Positions 43,259 to 53,450 are shown, counted from the first letter of the stretch. The stretch: DNA of 64,000 nt from Azorhizobium sp965227945 (GCA_965227945.1 CBDDGQ010000005.1:992001-1056000); one strand, 5' to 3'. Notes: a model not told the origin generated them from the letters alone. Made by a program: numbers and translations.

Positions 43259-43444
43259 GCGCCCTCGCGCGCAGCGCGGTCGCAGCGGCAGGTGGCCCCG
43301 AAGCGACGGGGCCGGCCATGGATCCCCCCAGGGTCTGCGGGCCACCGCGGGCTTGGGCCATCTTTGCGCCACCTTTGCACGGCCTTTGCCGCGCGGGCGT
43401 TTCTGTTATTGTCCGCGCCAAAATTGACCGGATTCTTATCGCGC

Positions 43445-45178
43445 ATGGCCATATCCGCACCGGCGTCTCACCCGCGCCGGTCCTTCGCAGTCGACCTCGC
43501 CCACGGCCTGTCTCGCGGGCTGGATGTGGCGGCGGCCAGTCATGTCCGCGCCTGCCTGCTGCTGGCGGTGGTGGCGCTGCTGGCGTTCCTGCCCGGCTTT
43601 GCCGCCCTCTCGCCCATCGACCGCGACGAGGCGCGCTTTGCCCAGGCCAGCAAGCAGATGCTGGAGACCGGCAATTTCATCGACATCCGCTTCAAGGAGG
43701 ACGTGCGCTACAAGAAGCCGGTGGGCATCCACTGGCTCCAGGTGGCCAGCGTGTCCCTGGGCGAGGCGCTGGTCGGCCCGTCGGCGCGCACCAACATCGC
43801 CTTCTACCGGCTGCCGTCCCTGCTGGGGGCCATCGGCGCGGTGCTGCTGACCTATTGGGCGGCGCTGCCGTTCGTGTCGCGACGCGGGGCCGCCCTCGCG
43901 GGCCTGATGATGGCCACCTGCGTCCTTTTGGGCATCGAGGCCCGGCTGGCCAAGACCGATGCCATGCTGCTGTTCACCGTGGTGGCGTGCATGGGCGCCC
44001 TGGCCCGCGTGTATCTGCGGCCCGCGCCGGAGCAGCGTGGCACATGGGGCACGGCCGCCATCTTCTGGACCGCCCTGGCCATCGGCATCCTCATCAAGGG
44101 CCCCATGGCGCCGCTGTTCGTCGGCCTCACAATCCTGACGCTGGTGGCGGTGGAGCGCTCCGGTCGCTTCCTGCTGCACCTGCGCCCCCTGCCGGGGATC
44201 GCGTGGTGCCTGCTGCTGGTGCTGCCCTGGTTCGTGGCGATCTATTTCGTCACCGGGGGCGCCTTCTACAAGCTCGCCGTCGGCGTCGACATGATCGGCA
44301 AAGTCACCGAAGGCCAGGAAGGCCATTGGGCGCCGCCGGGGACCTACCTGCTGGCCATCTGGGGCACGTTCTGGCCTTCCATCGTCCTGGCGGTGATGGC
44401 GCTGCCGTTTGCCTGGCGTGCCCGGCGCGAGCGCGCGGTGACCTTCCTGATTGCCTGGGTGGTGCCGGCCTGGGTGGTGTTCGAGATCACCGCCACCAAG
44501 CTGCCCCATTATGTCCTGCCGCTCTATCCGGCGCTGGCGATCCTTGCCGCTCTTGCGGCGGAACGGGGCGAACTGGAAAAGATCGGTCGCCGGCTGCGGG
44601 ACATGGTGTGGTTCTGGCCGACCCTGGGGGCGGCGCTCGCCATCGCCCTGGCGGTGGGGTTCTATTATCTGGGAACGGGGCTGGCCGCAGCCGCGTGGCC
44701 CTTGCTGGTGCTGGCGGTGCTGCTTCTGGCCCTGGCGGCGCGATCCGCTTCCAGCGCCGGCCCGGTGCCGGCGTTCCTGGTGGCCGGCATCGGCGCGCTG
44801 GTGCTCTACACCGGCGTTTATCATGCCTTGCTGCCGCATTTGCAGGACCTGTGGATCTCCGAGCGGCTGGCCGCCGTGGCCCGCGAGAGCGGATGTCCGG
44901 CGGACCGCATCGCCACCGTGCCCTATCAGGAACCGAGCCTGGCGTTTCTCGCCGGCACGCAGATCCGTTTCACCGACCCGGTGCAGGCCGCCGATCTGCT
45001 GAAGGAGGGCGGCTGTGCGCTCGCCTTCATCGGCAAGCCCATGCTGCCGCTGTTCACGCAGCGGGCGCAGGCGGTGGGGCTGAATGCGCGCCTCGTGGGG
45101 CAGGTGGACGGCTTTGCCTATAATGGCGGGCGCCGGCAGGAAATCTCGGTGTTCCGCAGCCAGGAGCCGGCCCGGTGA
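43445..45178 (+). CDS. GT39/ArnT-like membrane glycosyltransferase
   Basis: A 577-residue polytopic protein with about twelve TM segments. The first periplasmic loop has the metal/catalytic acidic motif IDRDEARFAQASKQML and the RYKKPVGIHW segment seen in ArnT and related PMT_2 enzymes, which move a sugar from a polyprenyl-phosphate carrier to lipid A or a glycan. The ATG at 43445 is used although the frame is open from 43292. Its GTGA stop/start overlap with the PAP2 gene indicates an operon with PAP2, GT2 and LAB_N genes. Confidence 0.92.
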   Translation: MAISAPASHPRRSFAVDLAHGLSRGLDVAAASHVRACLLLAVVALLAFLPGFAALSPIDRDEARFAQASKQMLETGNFIDIRFKEDVRYKKPVGIHWLQVASVSLGEALVGPSARTNIAFYRLPSLLGAIGAVLLTYWAALPFVSRRGAALAGLMMATCVLLGIEARLAKTDAMLLFTVVACMGALARVYLRPAPEQRGTWGTAAIFWTALAIGILIKGPMAPLFVGLTILTLVAVERSGRFLLHLRPLPGIAWCLLLVLPWFVAIYFVTGGAFYKLAVGVDMIGKVTEGQEGHWAPPGTYLLAIWGTFWPSIVLAVMALPFAWRARRERAVTFLIAWVVPAWVVFEITATKLPHYVLPLYPALAILAALAAERGELEKIGRRLRDMVWFWPTLGAALAIALAVGFYYLGTGLAAAAWPLLVLAVLLLALAARSASSAGPVPAFLVAGIGALVLYTGVYHALLPHLQDLWISERLAAVARESGCPADRIATVPYQEPSLAFLAGTQIRFTDPVQAADLLKEGGCALAFIGKPMLPLFTQRAQAVGLNARLVGQVDGFAYNGGRRQEISVFRSQEPAR

Positions 45179-46077
45179 CCGGCGCCGACCCGCAGGTCCC
45201 GCCCTCGGCCTGGGTGCTGCGCCGATGGGATGATGGGCGGGCCGCCGTGGCCGGGCTGGTCGCCGCCCTGGCCGTGCTGCGCCAGCGGCCCCGCCGACGG
45301 CCGGCGCCACGGATCGGGCTCGATGGCATGGTGGAGGGCGTGGCCCTGTTCATCCTGATCGGCGGCCTGGTGGCCGCCTCCATGATTCTGCTGGATCCGC
45401 TGATTCCCGGCCTGCGCGCGCGCCTTCCGCTGGGGGTGGTGCATCTGTTCGAGCGGCTGACGGATCTGGGCCTGGGCTCGGTGGTGCTCTGGCCGCTCGG
45501 CCTGGCGCTGCTGGTGACGCTGGGGGCCATACCGCATCTGGATGCGGTGCGCCGCCGGGTGGCGGCCGCGGTGGCCGCGCGCCTGGGCTTCGTTTTCGTC
45601 AGCGTGGTCGGCATTTCGCTGCCGGTGCTGGTCATCAAATATGTGCTCGGCCGCGCCCGCCCGAGCGCGGCCTTGGCCCTGGTGGGCGCCAATCCGCAGC
45701 TGACCTTCGACTGGTTTGCCATGCGGCCGAGCTATTCCAGCTTCCCGTCCGGCCACAGCACGGTGGTTTTTGCGGTGGCGGTGGCGCTCGCGGCGCTTTA
45801 TCCCAGGGCCCGCTGGCCGCTGATGGCGCTCGCCGTGCTGGTGGCGTCGTCGCGGGTGGTGCTGGGATCGCATTATCCCAGCGACGTGCTGGCCGGCGCG
45901 GCATTGGCCACCGCCTTCACCCTCGGGATGGTGAAGCTGTTCGCCGCCAAGCGGCTGGTGTTCGCGGTGAGCGCGGACGGCCACATCATTCCGAAGGCGG
46001 GCCCGTCCATGCGGCGCCTGCTGGCTTTGTTTTCACCCGCGCACCGAGCCCACGGTCTCGAAGAGGCAAGATCTTGA
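45175..46077 (+). CDS. PAP2-family membrane phosphatase
   Basis: A 300-residue inner-membrane phosphatase with about six TM segments. The three-part active site is complete: KYVLGRARP (155-163), PSGH (191-194) and SRVVLGSHYPSDV (226-238) with catalytic His194 and His233. This group includes undecaprenyl-pyrophosphate phosphatases and the lipid A phosphatases LpxE/LpxF. It starts with GTG overlapping the upstream stop, and its own stop overlaps the next start, so translation is coupled along the operon. Co-occurrence with a GT39 and a LAB_N gene favours a lipid A or lipid-carrier substrate. Confidence 0.9.
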   Translation: MTGADPQVPPSAWVLRRWDDGRAAVAGLVAALAVLRQRPRRRPAPRIGLDGMVEGVALFILIGGLVAASMILLDPLIPGLRARLPLGVVHLFERLTDLGLGSVVLWPLGLALLVTLGAIPHLDAVRRRVAAAVAARLGFVFVSVVGISLPVLVIKYVLGRARPSAALALVGANPQLTFDWFAMRPSYSSFPSGHSTVVFAVAVALAALYPRARWPLMALAVLVASSRVVLGSHYPSDVLAGAALATAFTLGMVKLFAAKRLVFAVSADGHIIPKAGPSMRRLLALFSPAHRAHGLEEARS

Positions 46078-46811
46078 CTGCCACCCCTGCCGGAACTCCC
46101 GGATCCCCCCGCCTGTCGGTGGTCATCGCCGTCAAGAATGAGGCGGGCAACATTCTGCCGCTGATGGCCGAAATCGCGGCCGCGCTGACCGAGCCGTTCG
46201 AAGTGGTGTTCGTGAATGACGGCTCCACCGATGCCACCGCGCAGGAATTGGCGGAAGCGGCGCGGACGTGGCCGAACGTGCGCATCATCACCCATGCCGC
46301 ATCCTGCGGAAAATCCGCCGGCGTGGACACCGGTGCCCGCGCCGCCCGCGGGGACATCCTGCTGCTGCTGGATGGCGATGGGCAGAACAATCCGGCCTAT
46401 CTGCCCGCCATGGTGAAGCTGCTGGACGACGGCGGCCCGTCGGTGGGCATGGTGCAGGGCGAGCGCCAGGGCCGCAAGGACACGGCCTTCAAGCGCTTTC
46501 AGTCCCGCACCGCCAATCGCGTCCGTCGCGGCTTGCTCAATGACGACACCCGCGATACGGGATGCGGCCTGAAGGTGGTGCGGCGCGCGATTTATGTGGC
46601 GCTGCCCATGTTTGACGGGCTGCACCGCTTCACGCCGGCTTTGGTGAAGCGGGACGGGTTCGAGATCCGCACGTTGCCGGTGGTGGATCGCGCCCGCTGG
46701 CATGGCGTGTCCAATTACGGCTTTTTCAACCGCCTGTGGGTCGGCATCGCCGATCTTCTGGGGGTGTGGTGGCTCATCCGGCGGCGACGCGTGCCCCGCG
46801 TGGTGGAGTGA
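46074..46811 (+). CDS. GT2 polyprenyl-phosphate glycosyltransferase-like
   Basis: A 245-residue GT-A transferase of the dolichol/undecaprenyl-phosphate type. It shows SVVIAVKNEAGNI, VFVNDGSTDAT, and the LLLDGDGQNNP metal site (DxD-like), then TGCGLKVVRR, all typical of DPM1/ArnC/RgtE-class enzymes. It starts at a TTG that overlaps the PAP2 stop, after AAGAGG. Only short hydrophobic ends and no C-terminal TM pair. It would load a sugar on a lipid carrier for the GT39 enzyme two genes upstream. Confidence 0.9.
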   Translation: MTATPAGTPGSPRLSVVIAVKNEAGNILPLMAEIAAALTEPFEVVFVNDGSTDATAQELAEAARTWPNVRIITHAASCGKSAGVDTGARAARGDILLLLDGDGQNNPAYLPAMVKLLDDGGPSVGMVQGERQGRKDTAFKRFQSRTANRVRRGLLNDDTRDTGCGLKVVRRAIYVALPMFDGLHRFTPALVKRDGFEIRTLPVVDRARWHGVSNYGFFNRLWVGIADLLGVWWLIRRRRVPRVVE

Positions 46812-46818
46812 GAACGAG

Positions 46819-47154
46819 ATGCTGCTGGTTCAGCTTGTGCAGGCGGTCGGTGACTATCTGCACGACGTCTTCATTACGCAGCTCGATGGCTGGGTGATCC
46901 TCGGCTTCGTCGCGCAGGTCATGTTCACCGGGCGGTTCGTGGTGCAGTGGATCGCCAGCGAGCGGGCCGGGCGATCCGTGCTGCCGTTCGCCTTCTGGAC
47001 CTTCTCCCTGGGCGGCGGCACGCTCCTGCTGGTCTATGCGGTCTACCGCAGAGACCCGGTGTTCATCGCCGGACAGGCGCTCTCCACCTTCATCTACATC
47101 CGCAATCTGCAGTTCGCTTTGCGCGAACGGCGCGCCAACCGCGCCATCACCTGA
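46819..47154 (+). CDS. LAB_N (lipid A biosynthesis N-terminal domain) membrane protein
   Basis: A 111-residue protein with three TM segments. It matches the small LAB_N domain named for the N-terminus of some LpxB proteins: VAQVMFTGRFVVQWIASER, SVLPFAFWTFSLGGG and FIYIRNLQFA are the family markers. Stand-alone copies sit beside GT2 genes and behave like small flippase-type proteins (SMR-fold), possibly moving the charged lipid carrier. It starts 7 bases after the GT2 stop. Confidence 0.9.
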   Translation: MLLVQLVQAVGDYLHDVFITQLDGWVILGFVAQVMFTGRFVVQWIASERAGRSVLPFAFWTFSLGGGTLLLVYAVYRRDPVFIAGQALSTFIYIRNLQFALRERRANRAIT

Positions 47155-47160
47155 GTGCCC

Positions 47161-47180
47161 GCCGCCCGCGGACGGGCGGC
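47161..47180. terminator. Putative terminator between convergent genes
   Basis: A perfect 8-bp stem GCCGCCCG / CGGGCGGC with a 4-base loop, between the LAB_N gene and the convergent metC. There is no T-run, so it is weak evidence for intrinsic termination. Confidence 0.45.
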
Positions 47181-47216
47181 GTTCATCGCAGGAGCGCCGG
47201 GGCCGGCGCGCGCGGC

Positions 47217-48401
47217 TCAGGCCGCGGACGCCATCTTCCCCAACGCCTGGGCCAGATCGGCGATCAGGTCCGCCGGATCCTCCAGACCGATATGCAGACG
47301 CACCGCCGGGCCTTCGCTGTGCCAGCGGGTGGCGGTGCGATAGTCGCTGCAATCGAACGGAATGGCGAGGCTCTCGAACCCGCCCCAGGAATAGCCCATC
47401 CCGAACAGCTTCAGCGAATCGAAGAAGGTGGCGACCGCCGTCTCCGGGACCGGCTTGAGGATCAGGCTGAACAGACCGCAGGCGCCCGAAAAGTCCCGCT
47501 TCCAGATGGCATGGCCGGGATCAGTCTCCAGCGCCGGGTGCAGCACCCGCGCGACGTAAGGGGAGGCGGCCAGCCACCGGGCGACCTCAAGCCCCGATTT
47601 CTGGTGGCGCTCCAGCCGAACGGCCAGGGTGCGCAGGCCGCGGGATCCGAGCGCTGCATCATCCGGGCTGATGCAGATGCCCAGGTCGCCATGGGTGGCA
47701 TGGATCGCCTGCCACGCCTTGCCCACGGCGGAGATGGTGCCGAGATTGAGATCGGCATGGCCGCCCAGATATTTGGTGCCGGCCTGGATGGAGACATCGA
47801 CCCCAAAGGCATGCGGCTTGAAGAACAGCGGCGTCGCCCAGGTGTTGTCGATCAGGGTGAACACGCCGCGCGCCTGCGCCACCGCCGTGATCGCCGGAAT
47901 ATCCTGCATCTCGAAGCTTTGCGAGCCGGGGGCCTCCAGGAAGATGGCGCGGGTATTGGGGCGGATCAATTCGGCAATGCCGGCGCCCACCAGCGGATCA
48001 TAATAGGTGGTCTCGACCCCCAGCCGGGTGAGGATGGTGTCGCACAGGCGGCGCGTGGGGCGGTAGGCGGTATCGACCATCAGCAGATGGTCCCCCGCGC
48101 CCAGGAGGGAGACCAAGGCGATGGAGATGGCCGAAAGCCCCGACGGCGTCAGCGCGGTCCCGTCGCCGCCTTCCAGCGCAGTGATGGCGGTCTGCAGGGC
48201 CTCGGAGGTGGGATTGCCGCGCCGTCCGTAGCTGTAGCGCCCGGTATGGCCGACCAGGTCCTTGTAGGTTGGCGAGAGCACGGTGGAGCCGCGCCACACC
48301 GGCGGATTGACAAAGCCATCGAAGCGAAACGGGTCCAGCCCCAGATGGGCCACCCGGGTGGCCGCGGCCAGGTGCGCATCGTCATCGGCGGAATGCGTCA
48401 T
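47217..48401 (-). CDS. metC: Cystathionine beta-lyase
   Basis: A 394-residue fold-type I PLP enzyme of the Cys/Met metabolism family that splits cystathionine into homocysteine, pyruvate and ammonia. Evidence: SYGRRGNPTSEALQTAI, TPSGLSAIS in the PLP phosphate loop, DNTWATPLFF, and the Schiff-base Lys in QAGTKYLGGHADLN. The W-A-T-P-L and GGHADL residues favour beta-lyase (MetC) over gamma-synthase. The ATG at 48401 follows GGAG at a 9-base distance. It is divergent from aapJ across 192 bases. Confidence 0.9.
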   Translation of the reverse strand: MTHSADDDAHLAAATRVAHLGLDPFRFDGFVNPPVWRGSTVLSPTYKDLVGHTGRYSYGRRGNPTSEALQTAITALEGGDGTALTPSGLSAISIALVSLLGAGDHLLMVDTAYRPTRRLCDTILTRLGVETTYYDPLVGAGIAELIRPNTRAIFLEAPGSQSFEMQDIPAITAVAQARGVFTLIDNTWATPLFFKPHAFGVDVSIQAGTKYLGGHADLNLGTISAVGKAWQAIHATHGDLGICISPDDAALGSRGLRTLAVRLERHQKSGLEVARWLAASPYVARVLHPALETDPGHAIWKRDFSGACGLFSLILKPVPETAVATFFDSLKLFGMGYSWGGFESLAIPFDCSDYRTATRWHSEGPAVRLHIGLEDPADLIADLAQALGKMASAA

Positions 48402-48593
48402 GGAAGGTTGCTCCGAATTGCCTATAACGGCATCGTGCGCAACGCAGCGGCAGCTATTGACCGTGCGGGCACAAGAGATTGAGATGCTTCCCATACGACG
48501 TCCGGGTAAAGGACGTCTATTCTCACCTGGCCGGCGGACGTGGCGCCGACCTTCATAACCCCCGATGGGGGACCATAAGAGAAGGGACGACCT

Positions 48594-49604
48594 GTGAAAC
48601 GCATCCTGATCGCAGCGTTTGGTTTACTCGCGCTCGGCGCCGGCGCGGCCAATGCCGCCACGCTGGACGACGTGAAAGCTCGGGGCGCCCTCAACTGCGG
48701 CGTGACCCAGGGCCTTCCGGGCTTCTCCAGCCCCGATGACAAGGGCAACTGGACCGGCCTGGACGTGGACTTCTGCCGCGCCGTCGCGGCGGCCATCTTC
48801 AATGACGCCACCAAGGTGCGGTTTACGCCCCTGAGCGCCAAGGATCGATTCACCGCCCTGCAATCGGGCGCCATCGATGTCTTGTCGCGCAACACCACCT
48901 GGACCATGTCGCGGGACACCACGCTCGGCTTCAACTTCGCCGGTGTGATGTATTATGACGGCCAGGGCTTCATGGTCCGCAAGTCGCTGAACATCAAGTC
49001 GGCGAAGGATCTGAACGGCGCCTCCATCTGCGTGCAGACGGGCACCACCCACGAGCTCAACCTTGGCGATTATTTCCGCGCCAATAACATGAAGTATGAG
49101 GTCATCGCCTTCTCCACCATCGACGAGACGGTGAAGGCCTATGATTCCGGCCGCTGCGACGTGTTCACGTCGGATCAGTCGCAGATCTACGCCATCAAGT
49201 TGAAGCTCACCAACGCCGCCGACCATGTGGTCCTCTCCGAGGTGATCTCGAAGGAACCCCTCGGTCCGCTGGTGCGCCATGGGGACGACCAGTGGTTCGA
49301 CCTCATCAAGTGGACCTATTTCGCCCTGCTGAACGCGGAAGAGCTGGGCGTGACCTCCAAGAATGCCGAGCAGCAGGTCAATTCGGCCAACCCTGAAGTG
49401 AAGCGGCTCCTGGGGTCGGACGGCAAGTTCGGCGAGGGCATCGGCCTCAGCAATGATTGGGCGCTGCGCGCGGTGAAGCAGGTCGGCAATTACGGCGAGA
49501 TCTTCGACCGCAATGTGGGCCCGGGCTCGCCGCTGGGCATCCAGCGCGGTCTCAACAAGCTGTGGAACGACGGCGGCCTGCAGTACGGCATGCCGATTCG
49601 CTGA
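48594..49604 (+). CDS. aapJ: General L-amino acid ABC transporter, periplasmic binding protein AapJ
   Basis: A 336-residue family-3 binding protein starting at GTG after GAAGGGA. Signal peptide residues 1-21 (KRILIAAFGLLALGAGAANA-AT). The mature start LDDVKARGALNCGVTQGLPGFS and the GLDVDFCRAVAAAIF segment are typical of AapJ/BztA. It binds a broad set of L-amino acids in the periplasm and delivers them to AapQM. First gene of the aapJQMP operon; the permeases start 226 bases later behind a strong stem-loop. Confidence 0.95.
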   Translation: MKRILIAAFGLLALGAGAANAATLDDVKARGALNCGVTQGLPGFSSPDDKGNWTGLDVDFCRAVAAAIFNDATKVRFTPLSAKDRFTALQSGAIDVLSRNTTWTMSRDTTLGFNFAGVMYYDGQGFMVRKSLNIKSAKDLNGASICVQTGTTHELNLGDYFRANNMKYEVIAFSTIDETVKAYDSGRCDVFTSDQSQIYAIKLKLTNAADHVVLSEVISKEPLGPLVRHGDDQWFDLIKWTYFALLNAEELGVTSKNAEQQVNSANPEVKRLLGSDGKFGEGIGLSNDWALRAVKQVGNYGEIFDRNVGPGSPLGIQRGLNKLWNDGGLQYGMPIR

Positions 49605-49611
49605 TGGCGCG

Positions 49612-49639
49612 CCGGCGTCCGGATCTGTCCGGACGCCGG
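49612..49639 (+). promoter_or_regulatory. Intercistronic stem-loop after aapJ
   Basis: A perfect 12-bp stem (CCGGCGTCCGGA / TCCGGACGCCGG) with loop TCTG, starting 8 bases after the aapJ stop. No T-run follows. It probably protects the aapJ transcript and reduces expression of the permease genes relative to the binding protein. Confidence 0.75.
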
Positions 49640-49830
49640 TCCGCTTCGGCGGTGCGACCCGAACGTCCTTGGGGGGCGAAAGGGAGATGCCGGCGCCGAT
49701 CGCCGGTTCAGGGGCCCCGTGGGAGCTCCTCTGCGACACCTTTTGACGTCACGCCGCCCGCCACTGCGCGCCTTCGCCGCGCCGATCGACAGGACCGCAG
49801 AGTCCGCGATCTCATTCCACGAGGGGTCAT

Positions 49831-51120
49831 ATGAGCGACGCTAGTCTGCCTGGGGGGCATGAGCCCCGCCGCTGGTCGTGGACCGATCCGAAACTCCGCT
49901 CGCTGGTGCTGCAAGGCCTTCTGGCCGTCATCCTGATCTGGATGGCCTGGTCGATCCTGGCCAATGCCCAGGCGAACCTGGCCCGCCGCGGCATCGCCTC
50001 CGGCTTCGGCTTCCTGGAGAATTCCGCCGGCTTCGGCATTTCCCAGACGCTGATTCCTTATTCGGAATCCATGAGCTACGGCCGCGCCTTCCTGGTGGGC
50101 CTGCTCAACACGCTGCTGGTGGCCGTCCTCGGCATCATCATCGCCACCATCATCGGCTTCCTGATGGGCGTGGCGCGCTTGTCCAGCAATGTGGTGATCA
50201 AGGCGCTGGCGTCCGCTTATGTGGAAATCACCCGCAATCTGCCGCCGCTGTTCCAGATCATGTTCTGGTATCTGGCCGTGCTGGCGGCCCTGCCCAATCC
50301 CCGTCAGAGCCTGAGCTTCGGCCTGCAGCCTTTGCTGAACGCGCTGGCCAGCGGCGCCAACGGGCTCGGGCTCGCGCCTCTGGCGAAGATCCTCACGGAT
50401 CTGGCGGGAACGGTGGCCGCCCCCGGCATCTTCGTGAACAATCGCGGCCTCGTGGTCCCGCGCCCGCTGTTCGAGCCGGGTGCCGATTTGGTGGGCTGGA
50501 GCCTGCTGGCGGGCCTCGTCCTGACCTTCCTGGTGGCGCGGTGGGCCAAGCACCGGCGCTACGCCACCGGCCAGCAATTCCCGGTGTTCTGGAGCGGCGT
50601 GGCCCTGATCATCGGCCTGCCGCTGGTAGTCGCCGCGGCCACCGGCTTTCCCGTCGGCTTCGAGCGGCCGGAACTGAAGGGCTTCAATTTCGCCGGCGGC
50701 GTCCGGGTGATTCCGGAATTCGTCGCCTTGCTGCTGGCCCTGTCCATCTACACCGCCGGCTTCATCGCCGAGATCGTGCGCGCCGGCATTTCCTCGGTGT
50801 CGCGCGGGCAGTCGGAGGCGGCCTATTCCCTGGGGCTGAAGCCGGGGCTGACCATGCGCCTGGTGGTGATTCCCCAAGCCATGCGGGTGATCATCCCCCC
50901 GCTCACCAGCCAGTATCTGAACCTCACCAAGAACTCGTCTCTGGGCGTGGCGGTGGGGTATCCGGACCTGGTGGCGGTGTTCGCCGGCACCACCCTGAAC
51001 CAGACCGGCCAGGCGATCGAGATCATCGCCATCACCATGGCGGTCTATCTGACCATCTCGGTGCTCACGACGCTGGTGATGAATTGGTACAATCGGCGCG
51101 TTGCGCTGATTGAACGCTGA
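49831..51120 (+). CDS. aapQ: General L-amino acid ABC transporter permease AapQ
   Basis: A 429-residue permease, long for a family-3 transporter because of the insert between the first and later TM segments that marks AapQ/BztB. The transport domain near the C-terminus contains the EAA loop (EAAYSLGLKPGLTMRLVVIPQAMRV, in part). It forms the membrane channel with AapM. The next gene starts 11 bases after its stop, behind AAGGAGG. Confidence 0.95.
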   Translation: MSDASLPGGHEPRRWSWTDPKLRSLVLQGLLAVILIWMAWSILANAQANLARRGIASGFGFLENSAGFGISQTLIPYSESMSYGRAFLVGLLNTLLVAVLGIIIATIIGFLMGVARLSSNVVIKALASAYVEITRNLPPLFQIMFWYLAVLAALPNPRQSLSFGLQPLLNALASGANGLGLAPLAKILTDLAGTVAAPGIFVNNRGLVVPRPLFEPGADLVGWSLLAGLVLTFLVARWAKHRRYATGQQFPVFWSGVALIIGLPLVVAAATGFPVGFERPELKGFNFAGGVRVIPEFVALLLALSIYTAGFIAEIVRAGISSVSRGQSEAAYSLGLKPGLTMRLVVIPQAMRVIIPPLTSQYLNLTKNSSLGVAVGYPDLVAVFAGTTLNQTGQAIEIIAITMAVYLTISVLTTLVMNWYNRRVALIER

Positions 51121-51131
51121 AGGAGGCCGCC

Positions 51132-52541
51132 ATGGACGTTTCCACGCCTCCCGCCGTTGCCGGCGCCCCGATCGCTTCCTTCGTCTCCGCCGGCCTGATC
51201 GCCCCGGAAACCCCGCCGGTCAGCACCCGCGGACCCTGGGGATGGGCACGCGCCCATCTCATCGGCTCGCCGCTGCAAGTGGTGCTCACGCTGTTCGGGG
51301 CGTGGGTGATCTATGTGGTGGTGCCGCCGGTCCTGAACTTCTTCATCTTCGACGCCGTGTTCACCGGCACCGGCCGCAACGCCTGTCTGCCCGAGGTGAT
51401 CGGCCGGCCGGTGGGGGCCTGCTGGCCCTTCATCGGTGCCAAGTTCAACCAGATCGTCTACGGCTTTTATCCCGAGCCGGAGCGCTGGCGGGTCAATCTG
51501 GTCTACGCCTTGGGCGTGATCCTCCTGGCGCCGCTGATGATGCCGAAGCTGCCCTACAAGCGGCTCAACGCGCTTTTGTTCTTCATCGTCTATCCGGTGG
51601 CCGCGTTCGTGCTCCTCACGGGGGGCAATCTCGGGCTGGGCCGCTTCCTGCTCAGCGCGCTGGGCCTGGGTCCGGTGTTTTCCGGCATCGGCCAGGCGCT
51701 GGGGCTGCGCTCCGGCTTCTGGCCGGACTATGTGGCCTCCACACTGGTGCTCGCCGCTATCGCCGCGGCAGCGGCGCCGGTGTTCGCCGGCACCCGCAAG
51801 AGCTTCGCCAAGGCGGTGCTGGCGGTCTTCATCTCGCTGGGCCTCGTGCTGCTGGCGGTGGACCTCAACTTCGGGCTTCCCGCGGTGGAGACACGGGTGT
51901 GGGGCGGCATGCTGGTGACGCTGGTGATCGCCGTCACCGGCATCGTGGCCTCCCTGCCGCTGGGCATCCTGCTGGCTTTGGGGCGGCGCTCGGACATGCC
52001 GCTGGTGCGCATCAGCTCGGTGCTGTTCATCGAGTTCTGGCGCGGCGTGCCGCTGATCACGGTGCTGTTCTTCGCCACCTACATGCTGCCGCTATTCCTG
52101 CCGGGGCAGTTCAACATCGACGGCCTGTTGCGGGCCCTGGTGGGCGTGGCTTTGTTCGCCTCGGCTTATATGGCGGAGGTGGTGCGCGGCGGCCTGCAGG
52201 CGATTCCCAAGGGCCAGTATGAAGGCGCCATGGCGCTGGGGCTGCGCTCCAGCCTGATGATGCGCCTGGTGGTGCTGCCGCAGGCCCTGAAGCTGGTGAT
52301 CCCGGGGATCGTCAACAACTTCATCGGCCTGTTCAAGGACACCACGCTGGTGCTGATCGTCTCGATCTTCGATCTGCTGGGCGTGTTGCGGGCGGCCTTC
52401 ACCGATCCCAACTGGGCCACCCCCACCACGGTGGTCACCGGCTTCGGCTTTGCCGGGCTGTTCTACTTTGTGTTCTGTTTCGGCATGTCCCGTTATTCGC
52501 TGGCGCTGGAACGGCGCCTCGACCGCAGCCACCGCAATTGA
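51132..52541 (+). CDS. aapM: General L-amino acid ABC transporter permease AapM
   Basis: A 469-residue permease of the AapM/BztC type. The N-terminal 60 residues are cytoplasmic, then TM segments with a long insert containing ACWPFIGAKFNQIVYGFYP, a characteristic AapM stretch. The C-terminal transport domain has the EAA loop EGAMALGLRSSLMMRLVVLPQALK (in part). A strong AAGGAGG site precedes the ATG. It pairs with AapQ. Confidence 0.95.
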   Translation: MDVSTPPAVAGAPIASFVSAGLIAPETPPVSTRGPWGWARAHLIGSPLQVVLTLFGAWVIYVVVPPVLNFFIFDAVFTGTGRNACLPEVIGRPVGACWPFIGAKFNQIVYGFYPEPERWRVNLVYALGVILLAPLMMPKLPYKRLNALLFFIVYPVAAFVLLTGGNLGLGRFLLSALGLGPVFSGIGQALGLRSGFWPDYVASTLVLAAIAAAAAPVFAGTRKSFAKAVLAVFISLGLVLLAVDLNFGLPAVETRVWGGMLVTLVIAVTGIVASLPLGILLALGRRSDMPLVRISSVLFIEFWRGVPLITVLFFATYMLPLFLPGQFNIDGLLRALVGVALFASAYMAEVVRGGLQAIPKGQYEGAMALGLRSSLMMRLVVLPQALKLVIPGIVNNFIGLFKDTTLVLIVSIFDLLGVLRAAFTDPNWATPTTVVTGFGFAGLFYFVFCFGMSRYSLALERRLDRSHRN

Positions 52542-52552
52542 GGGCGAAACCC

Positions 52553-53350
<798 letters not shown>

Positions 53351-53363
53351 GCTTCGGTGGCTT

Positions 53364-53386
53364 CCGGAGCCGGTTTCCGGCTCCGG
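53364..53386 (+). terminator. Stem-loop closing the aap operon
   Basis: A perfect 10-bp stem CCGGAGCCGG / CCGGCTCCGG around TTT, 13 bases after the aapP stop. No T-run follows; it may end or protect the transcript. Confidence 0.6.
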
Positions 53387-53450
53387 GGTCGCAGGGTGGA
53401 TCTGAAGCCGCGCTGCAGCGTTCCCCTTTCAACCTTGAAGGGAGACGATC

